DNA of 64,000 bases, from contig JAKTNV010000066.1 of the NCBI GenBank assembly GCA_022747635.1, forward strand, positions 395,001 to 459,000. The letters run 5' to 3'. Position 1 is the stretch's first letter. Each line of letters starts with the position of its first letter. Both the position numbers and the translations under genes were made by a program. This document shows, piece by piece, positions 55,716 through 64,000 of this stretch. The notes under the pieces are model-generated. The model worked only from the letters and a program-made list of their open reading frames with translations. It searched no databases and had not been told where the DNA came from. The stretch comes from Hetaerina americana. Lineage: Eukaryota; Arthropoda; Insecta; Odonata; Calopterygidae.

Positions 55716-56823
55716 TGTCTAATAGATCAATGCCAATACTATGATCTACGATCATGCACACACTTAACAACTGACTGTCCGAATGGAGCACTTCACGCAA
55801 TGTGGGTCAGGAAAATATCATCATTACCGATTATTTTTACTCAAACCTTGTATGAGGCAGGACGATAAGAGGACATTAGAGAGATGATGATGTGGAGAAG
55901 AATTAAAATCAAAATTAGACGGAGAGGGCCATTAAAAGTACCGCAGTTTAAAATATGGCGAGAGAAGAGAAGAGGAAGTCAAAGCTGTGGTAAATCCGAA
56001 TAAGGGCGTTTGAAGAGATATTGGGATGTTGTTAAGGGCTTTTTTATGAGGGAGGATGTTGTTTAAGAGGATTGTGTAGAGAAAGGAAGAAAGTGAGCAT
56101 GTTTAGGCATCTTGAAGGCAGACTCAAGTTATGAAGAATGAAATAAAGTAGAGAAAACAATAAAAAGTTCTCGTGTTTTATTAAAGATGACAGCCATAAG
56201 AGATCATCTTACACGATCGTAATGCGTGACATACTTTGGATGAAATCATTTCGATAGTTGTGAAGTTTTTCCTCAGACTTTTAGGGATAAATGTTTTCCC
56301 TTTAACTTTTGAACAAATTGTTTTACCTTGCCTAGTTTGGGCAGAGAGGAACATTCTAATCTGGAGATGTTGCCTGAGGTGGAGTGAAGAAGAGAGAAAT
56401 TTTCATGAGGAAACCGTAAGATGACTGAAAAGGTTGGCAAGAAAATATTGAAAGGAAGTGAGATTTTTTTAATTGGTAGAAGGAGGAATTTTCGGTGGGT
56501 TAAAGCAACAGAGTGAAGAAGGGAATAGTTTTCTTGGAGAGAATGAAGGAGGACAAGACGTGTGAACAATAGGAGGGGAAAATACATAAACTAAGGAAAA
56601 CAGTGGATCTCTCAAGTGATTGGTAGTGCAACATAGCTGTAAGTGACCTTAAAATACCACATACGTATGCTGACCTTTTTTAAACTTCCTTCTTATAAAT
56701 TCTCCAGGAGGGAAACAGATTTCTCATATCGTTCAATTCGCCAATCGATTTAAATTCTTACTTTCCATTCTAAATTATTTCACCAAAATAACTTGTGAGG
56801 CTATAGATATCCTCTTCAATACA
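55716..56823. other. unassigned interval
   Basis: A/G-rich with no repeat partner recognised; a 104-codon minus frame (56273-56587) has no domain. Confidence 0.3.
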
Positions 56824-57131
56824 TGTTTGTGCCAAAAGTAGCAGGACTGAGTCGATTAAAAAAATCCATCCTGCTTTTGCCCAGTTTTACCCTAAATTTG
56901 ATGGCGTAGCCCTGTTCCCGTTATCAGTTTATGACAGAGAGTAACAACGTTACGTTTAAGAGGTTTCGTAATCGCACGATCCGCACGCCGTAAAGGCTTG
57001 GAGCCAATTGTCACCAGCTTCCAGCCTTTCCTGAGACTTACCTTTCTTGAACCCAGTCATAGAAACCGCCGCTTGTCCGTCTGTGCATCCGGAAAGTTAT
57101 ATGTCCTCCTACTTATGGGACAGACCTTGTA
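56824..57131 (-). mobile_element. mariner family C, copy 3, short deletion derivative
   Basis: About 308 bp with ends TTTGTGCCAAAAGTAGCAGG and TCCTACTTATGGGACAGACC, imperfect complements. The interior matches the terminal part of copies 1 and 2; the transposase is gone. MITE-like in form. Confidence 0.8.
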
Positions 57132-57722
57132 CATCAGCGTTCCACTCATTCAAAGAGTATTCATCAAGTAGTTAAAAGTCACTTTAACTCGTTTGATTTT
57201 TAGTGGCTGGCAAAACTGAGATTTCCAGTGATACTGTAACAATTTCCGTCCTTTCGTGAAGCTATTCTTTCAGCAAATGCACGGCTTTTCCTATGTACAC
57301 GTACATCTCGTTTAATTGAGAATTTTTATGAGGAAGTATTGCATAGAACATTAAACGGGGGATGGGAATTTGTCAAACCACGTGAATCAATTCCGGAGGA
57401 AGGTAACGAAATAAAAGGTAGGGGCGGGCATTGGTGGTGTTGCAGGGAGGGCAAAGGTGTAAGGGGTGGAGGGAGGGAGGAAATATGAAGATTTATGGAG
57501 GCGGAAAACGAGGACTTCTCCACGAGTTAAGGAACTTCCGGGCGAGAGACAGGGGACTAATCATTTTTGTGCTTTGGCAATAACAAATTATAGCCAACAT
57601 CCCCATAAAAAGGAACTGTTTGCAGAATAGGCAGCGGCGCTAAATGTACGAAAAAAAAGTGAAATTATACGGGTAATTTGATAGAAATACGGGAGAATTT
57701 GAATAAAGAATGATCATACCTA
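57132..57722. other. unassigned interval
   Basis: No features seen. Confidence 0.3.
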
Positions 57723-58370
57723 CGAGGGGTGTCCGAAATACTATCCGAATTGCGTTCACTTATATCTACGCGTTGGTGCTAATCTTCATGGTCATCCGGG
57801 CCGTGTGGCATCCTTCGAAGCAGTTTTGCCCATTCGAATTGAACCACACGCTCCCAGCGGTGCTTCCGCATCCTAAAGCAGTCCTCGAACGCAGATTTCG
57901 GAATGGCCTTTTGCTCGCAATACTCTGAACCGTCTCGAACCGCTTTCCTTTGAGCGCCTTTTTCAATTTTGGGAACATCCCCAAAAGTCACAGGGAGCTA
58001 TTTCGGTACTGTAAAGGAAGCAAAGCTGTGTAATCTCCTGTGTTTCGCCAAAAAATGCTGCACAAGGTTCGATGAATGCGCTGGCGCGTTATCGTGGTGG
58101 AAAAGCCAGTCACCATATGATGACCAGAGACGCGGTCGTCTAATTCTCACGGCATCACGCAATCTATCCAGAGCTTCAACGTAATATAATACTTTGTTGG
58201 TCGACTGACCCCTTGGGGCAATTTCGTTGTGCACAAAACCATCACAATCAAAAACGCAATATAAAATAAACAAATGTCGGATAATTTTTGGACGCATCTC
58301 GTACATCTCTTGAACAACAAATCGTGAATCATTATCCACATTTTGAGAGATCTATTAAATTAGTTCTCAT
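57723..58370 (-). mobile_element. mariner family F, copy 2
   Basis: The left end is CGAGGGGTGTCCGAAATACT. The minus frame 57998-58339 reads NDSRFVVQEMYEMRPKIIRH, VFDCDGFVHNEIAPRGQSTN, YVEALDRLRDAVRIRRPRLW and LFHHDNAPAHSSNLVQHFLA: the catalytic core with the first two aspartate blocks. A frameshift near 58000 leads to LGMFPKLKKALKGKRFETVQ. The DNA-binding half is missing. This is the best preserved mariner catalytic core in the window. Confidence 0.88.
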
Positions 58371-59839
58371 TCAATGGAATAAATTGATTTCCCAATTTTT
58401 CCCGATATTCTATGATATCCGCGAAACCATTTTTTAGCAGTTCCTTAGAAACCTTCACGGCTGCTTCTGGTTATAAAAACGTATTCCACAAAGGTTGTTT
58501 CTTCAGATCGGGAATTGGTAAAAAACGAAAGTGGTTGGTTAGTCTGGACGTTATATAGTGAAGGAGGATTGGAAATACATGTTATCACAGTGGTAACTGC
58601 TAGAGTGAACATTATTTGCAATGTGTGACCGTGCATTATAAACGCGCAGAATGCAGTCTATTGCCATGAAATGATTGCCTTTTTGCAATCGATGACGTCA
58701 TGAACATCCCTCTCATTTGCTGGATTCACAGTGCCATCTGACGGTATAACATGCTGATATACCTTTGCTTGGCTATCGATAAATGTGATGACCTCAACTT
58801 TTCCACCTCTCTGACTCTCCTCAGCGTCCGTCATACTGGCGATTTCCACGCGGGAATCCTGTTGCTAGGGTTATGAGTAATCTTTGGAACCTATGCAAAC
58901 GTCCCGTGCGTCCCTTATCAAGGAGCGCGTGGCGCCGATTAAGATGTACAACATTTCTGGCAGTTCTCTTGATGTAATTTAATCGAAATGAGTGTAGCAG
59001 TGTCAGTGATTACCTACGTAAGAGCAACGACTGGAATCCAACGTGTGCACTTTAACTTCAAGAAATAGTTTGTCTCCCCTCTTTAGTACATTCAAAGGAA
59101 TCTTCTGCTACCTGTGGTGTAGACAATAACAGACTCTCCATAAGCTTTCCCTTTAGCCTTGAATAGGTGTTGAACGGCGATCTCATCAGGTGAAAGTAAA
59201 ATTCCAAATTCAGGTTTTCGCCAATTTCGTTTTGCCTGCCATCGATGTCGCAGGCGAACTGAAAATGTGTCAACTTGCAACGGCTGCTGACGACGACATA
59301 ATTGAGTCAAATCAGTGAAACTTGAACCACGCATGAATTATGGATTAAACTAATCACGTGAGATAGTTTTAAATATGGTGAGCCTTAAATCTTGCGAATA
59401 AAGATGCAATGGTCGCTATTGAGTGGAACAGCCCAAGAAATATTTTACGCGAGGTATGCGCACATCCGCAAGAAATGTTTCACCACATTTTTTCTTCTTA
59501 TCGTCTAGAGAATGAGATATTGGTGGGAAAGTGAGGGCACGGTCGGGGACGTGTGTCAGGGTGAGGTTAAGCAAGGGTTTAGGGGGAGAGTGGTCCTTTT
59601 GGGGATTGATAGGCAGAGTCGAGAAGAATGGCCGAGGTCGAGGGAAGGTCATTTGTCAATACGGACCTCGTTGGCTGACCTCTTCCATTTCCTCTCCCCC
59701 TCCTTTCCCTTCCTTCCACCTCCAAGATCCGAGGATAAATGCCGGCGGTTTCCGGGTCAAGATCGACTTGGTGCATAGGATAGTTCGCATAAGTTCGCGA
59801 GTTGCGTCATGTGCTCTGGAGCCGATTTCCCAAACCCCA
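58371..59839. other. unassigned, possible mariner scrap at 58690-58830
   Basis: The minus frame near 58690-58830 reads KVEVITFIDSQAKVYQHVIP and SDGTVNPANERDVHDVI, loosely like the central block between the first two aspartates of mariner transposases. Weak. The rest has short frames only. Confidence 0.3.
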
Positions 59840-60070
59840 ATGACTTCATCTAAATAATGCCACGTAAGGCGCCACGGGGGCGAGTGGCGGGGGGTGTTAG
59901 GTAAAAGAAAATAAAACCACACACAAAATTAATACATTCATGCAAACTTACACCGAAAGTGGTGTGTATACGATCATGTAAAAACCTTTTTAACTTACAC
60001 GCATGCAAATAAATATACTAAACTGACCTACACACATACAACCTACAAAAGTATCTGCGGCTGGGACCGT
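59840..60070 (-). mobile_element. CR1-like LINE 3' UTR fragment
   Basis: AATGCCACGTAAGGCGCCAC, GAGTGGCGGGGGGTGTTAGG, then a CA-rich stretch (CACACACAAAATTAATACAT, CTTACACGCATGCAAATAAA) that matches 36735-36950. Confidence 0.7.
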
Positions 60071-61139
60071 TCATGCACCGTGCACCGGGAGTGTTTTGGG
60101 GGGCAGAATAATTTGGCGATTTGAAGGAAATTTGAATTCAAGTCATTAAAATATCCAGCTCCACCCTTTAATGTGGGAATAAGACGAAGTATTGCGTTAA
60201 GCCAAGAAGCTTCTCAATAGAAGGGCATTGCTGACCAGAATTTGAAGTGAGAAGGCTAAAAAAAGATCAGTTATGCATGGAGCGCGGTTTCATACTGCTC
60301 GGGGAGTTGGGCGTTGAAAAAATGATATGGAGGATTTCAAGAGAGATCTGGGATTTGAAAAGGATGGCAAACTTTGGACGGAATGGGAGGCTAACGAAGA
60401 AGAACTGTAAATGGTGAAAGCGGAGGTTGGGGAGAGTTGTTGGGATGCATCCCAAGGGAGAGGCAGGAAAGATGAATGCAGGGCTTTAGGGTTTCCCTTT
60501 GCATGCTGCGTGGTTCGATACACGTCTCCTTCCATTTTTTGCTCCTTATTGACAAGATGTCCTCGGTTTGATTGCCAGATTACATGAAGTGCTGCAAAGA
60601 GGTAAGGAACCGTATTGTGATAAGAGTAATTAGCCCAACAGGCCTATTAGATGCACTGGCGATCAGGTCTCTCTGGCAATGGCAATGAAAATGTATCATT
60701 AGACTCCTCGTGCTACCGCAGGAGAGATGATGGAGGTAAGACCAGGAAGAGAAAGAGATCAATGGGGCGACCGACAGAGGCAATATGCCATTTCACCAAG
60801 GCGAAAGATATGGGATCAGGGTAATTGAATGTGACCTTGAATTGTGGGAAAAGTATATGACCTTCTTTGATACCTTAGTTAATTTTCAATGATTCATCTA
60901 TACTTAATTTCTTGTCTTACTTTTAACTAGAAGCTCGCCTATCATTTATAGAGGAAATTTGACACCTAATTATCCGTTATATGTAACTGTACTTACCATT
61001 ACCCACATTTTTTGAATTACTTTAATTATGAACATTTGTAGGATTTACAGGAAGAGTGCTAGGGGTAAATGTGATGAAAAGTCAATGAGAAATATCCATT
61101 ACTAAAAAAGAAAGAAAGACTCGTACTTTTCCACAGATT
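60071..61139. other. unassigned interval
   Basis: A/G-rich then AT-rich; no domain or repeat partner recognised. Confidence 0.3.
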
Positions 61140-61144
61140 TTATT

Positions 61145-61190
61145 ATACGGTACAACGCGTTTCACCGACTTGCGGCATCATCAGGTACAA
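61145..61190 (-). ncRNA. hammerhead-like motif of PLE-4
   Basis: Minus strand: core CTGATGA (61178-61184), extra T, stem II GCCG/CGGT with loop CAAGT, GAA, stem III ACG/CGT with an 8-nt loop, then A at the cleavage site and TAATAAAATCTGTGG. Stem I pairs poorly. The downstream TAATAAAAT...TGTGGAA word is shared with 48.8 kb. Confidence 0.55.
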
Positions 61191-61224
61191 ATTTGCAAAA
61201 CAGGCAGAGCAAGCATATATACCC

Positions 61225-62430
61225 TCAGGACAGAGTGGGGGCGGGGAGGGTTGGAAGGATTTGAGAGGGGTGGGGGCTCGCAGGTGCGTTGATGGATTGT
61301 TTTGACCATTTCCAGGCTAATTTCTCGGAGAGGAGTGGGGAGGGGTATGGGAACAATTGCTCATAACAAAGTGTCGTGTTGGGGTTCACCAAGTGCCTTC
61401 TAATCTCTAATTGCTCGAGAGCGTCCATTTTTAATCCTTTTGGGAGTGTGTGTAATATCTCTGGGACAAAGTCACTGCTGTGGTTGAATTCTAGTAAATG
61501 CTTGGCGAAGAGAGAGTTGTTATTCTGATTTTTGTGACACCTAGCGTGTTCCTTGACTCGTAACTTGATATTCCTGCCGGTCTGACCGACATAAACGCTG
61601 TTGCAATCCTCGCATTTCAGTTTATAAATGCCTGATTTGAGAAGGCTATTCTGGGTGTCTTTTCCATTGGCTAGAAGTTTGGAGAGGGTTATGGGTGGGT
61701 AGAAGGCTGCTTTGAGTGAGGTGGGTAGGCAGTTGGAAATCCTATATGAAAGATCTCCCAGAAACGGGATCAAGCACCACTTAAAATCTTTAGATACTGC
61801 GGGCTGTGATACGAAAATGCTTTTTATGGCCATTGCTTTTTGTTTTTTCCGTAGTAATGTGTCAACTAGTTTGGGGTTGAAACCATTGTTGGTAGCTATA
61901 TTAGTGATATTCACGAGTTCAATTTTGAAGTTTTTGGGGGAAAGGGGGATGTGTAGGAGGCGGTGGATCATGAAGTGGAGGGCTGCGTTTTTGTGAGAAA
62001 AGTGATGTGCGGAATCATTAGAAATTATATGGTCTGTATATGTGGGTTTCCTATAAATTGCAAATTCGTGTCTATTATCCCTAATTGTGATTGTCAAGTC
62101 GAGAAAGTTGATGGTGCCGTTGACGTCTTTTTCCATGGAGAAGGAGATATTCCGATGAAGAGTGTTTAGGAAATTAAGGAAGGAGTCTAACTGTTGGTTG
62201 GTTCCGGTCCATAGGCATAGTATATCGTCCACGTAACGAAACCAATAGCCCACGTTTTTGTTATGCTGATTGTCAGCATTAAAAAGATGTTCTTCTACAG
62301 AATTGAGGAAGACTTCGGCTAGGAAGGGGGACAGTGGGGAACCCATAGCTAACCCATCCGTTTGGCTGTAAAGGGTGTGGTTGAAACTAAAATAATTCTG
62401 GTTAACTGTCATTTTGATGAGGGGGACCAA
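61225..62430 (-). CDS. PLE reverse transcriptase / GIY-YIG endonuclease (401 aa, N-truncated)
   Basis: RT palm: GSPLSPFLAEVFLN at residues 30-43 (motif B) and RYVDDI at 65-70 (motif C, catalytic aspartates), then INFLDLTI at 107-114. The thumb and linker run to about 260. Endonuclease: GIY at 267-269, CEDC at 273-276, YVG at 280-282, R291, H295 and H299 completing the usual Cys/His set, and E339. The tail from 370 is proline- and serine-rich. The first residues of the RT (motif A and fingers) are missing; full PLE proteins are roughly twice as long. The frame has no stop, unlike the other PLEs here, so this insertion is the youngest. Confidence 0.9.
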   Translation of the reverse strand: MVPLIKMTVNQNYFSFNHTLYSQTDGLAMGSPLSPFLAEVFLNSVEEHLFNADNQHNKNVGYWFRYVDDILCLWTGTNQQLDSFLNFLNTLHRNISFSMEKDVNGTINFLDLTITIRDNRHEFAIYRKPTYTDHIISNDSAHHFSHKNAALHFMIHRLLHIPLSPKNFKIELVNITNIATNNGFNPKLVDTLLRKKQKAMAIKSIFVSQPAVSKDFKWCLIPFLGDLSYRISNCLPTSLKAAFYPPITLSKLLANGKDTQNSLLKSGIYKLKCEDCNSVYVGQTGRNIKLRVKEHARCHKNQNNNSLFAKHLLEFNHSSDFVPEILHTLPKGLKMDALEQLEIRRHLVNPNTTLCYEQLFPYPSPLLSEKLAWKWSKQSINAPASPHPSQILPTLPAPTLS

Positions 62431-62619
62431 TTCGTCTGAGATATTTTGGGCAATGGTGGAATCCTTTGGTGGATATTAAATACTTCCACGAAGTGAAGCC
62501 TGAAACAATAGAATATATTTCAAAGAGAAATGTTTTCTTTCGCTGATTAGGCCTCATTTATGGAATATTCTGCAAGTATATGGGATCTTCACCTAATTAG
62601 ATTAATTTTTAACTAGATT

Positions 62620-62995
62620 TGTAAAGCGTTGTTGTGATAAACTTAGTAGTGTATCCAAATTATAAGAGCAGCTAGGCTGGGAATCACTCACGGAGGAGCG
62701 AAGGTTAAAATACAGATTGAAGCTCTTGCATATGAATGGGAAGGACGTCTCTTCAGCAGATGTGTTGGAAATGTTTGATTACCCCCTTCTTACTGCGTTA
62801 GGAGAGATCATGTCAATAAAATAACAGAGATTAAGCGTAGAACAGAGAGATTTAAGTTGACTATTTTCCAAGAACGATAGGGGATCATAATAACATTGTT
62901 CGACCACGGTAGGGTCATGTTCGGGTCCATATTAGTCTGATGTGTATTCACCCACTCTCATGCTCCCTAGCGGTGGCTTGTAGAGTCCAGTATAG
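62620..62995 (+). mobile_element. CR1-like LINE 3' fragment
   Basis: GCAGCTAGGCTGGGAATC, AGGTTAAAATACAGATTGAA, then ACAGAGAGATTTAAGTTGAC and TTTTCCAAGAACGATAG match, in inverted orientation, 14560-14800 of CR1 copy A (GWDSLTKRRLKYRLNLL and after). It ends in a weak C/G-rich terminal block at about 62960-62990. Confidence 0.7.

Positions 62996-64000
<1,005 letters not shown>

Larger units (their letters stand above)
61140..62490 (-). mobile_element. Penelope-like element (PLE-4), 3' half
   Basis: Contains the hammerhead-like motif at 61145-61190, about 35 bases of spacer, and a long open frame to 62430 that continues in frame-like homology (STIAQNISDELV) to about 62465. It then meets CGTGGAAGTATTTAATATCC, possibly part of a terminal repeat. 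The N-terminal half of the reverse transcriptase is missing. Confidence 0.9.

Overview
This window looks like intergenic or heterochromatin-like DNA from a large animal genome, most likely an arthropod. I found no host gene that I can name. Nearly every protein-like signal belongs to a mobile element: Tc1/mariner DNA transposons, RTE-clade LINEs, CR1-like LINEs, Penelope-like elements (PLEs) and tRNA-derived SINEs. These lie between long (TA)n arrays and AT-rich unassigned DNA. The arthropod call rests on this mix of elements and is an inference; the species cannot be read from the window.

Layout. 0-5 kb: a transposase remnant, a PLE endonuclease end, a mariner remnant, then unassigned DNA with one sharp palindrome. 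5-13 kb: an RTE arranged as an inverted pair, a mariner end, RTE and CR1 scraps, a 158-bp tandem repeat set inside a larger inverted repeat, and a tRNA-like SINE head. 13-19 kb: a PLE 3' half, a CR1-like LINE with a mariner end inside it, a second mariner, two different SINEs and a CR1 3' end. 20-26 kb: two near-identical deletion derivatives of one mariner family, an RTE 3' half, and two PLE-tail palindromes. 26-33 kb: a GC-rich stretch with two CRE-type palindromes, then two RTE 5' halves facing tail to tail. 33-42 kb: a mariner carrying an RTE piece and TA array that recur at 53 kb, plus RTE, CR1 and mariner copies, including an RTE copy about 2.4 kb long. 42-50 kb: mariner remnants, a CpG-rich candidate promoter, a PLE that lacks its endonuclease, a PLE 3' tail and a third SINE. 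50-64 kb: a palindromic MITE, RTE and mariner remnants, a PLE with an open 401-codon frame, and CR1 and mariner pieces at the right end.

The elements do not form a host pathway. Only a few frames remain open: the PLE frame at 61.2-62.4 kb, the RTE endonuclease frame at 40.7-41.5 kb, and the mariner DNA-binding halves near 20.5 and 25.5 kb.

The most interesting signal is a small structured motif at the PLE ends. It has a CTGANGA-like core, a hairpin, GAAA, and usually a short second stem. It recurs at seven single sites and in three palindromes, and fits the hammerhead-ribozyme layout known from PLEs. The example at 48843-48885 has all three stems. All boundaries were set by eye by comparing copies within this window; no database search was run.
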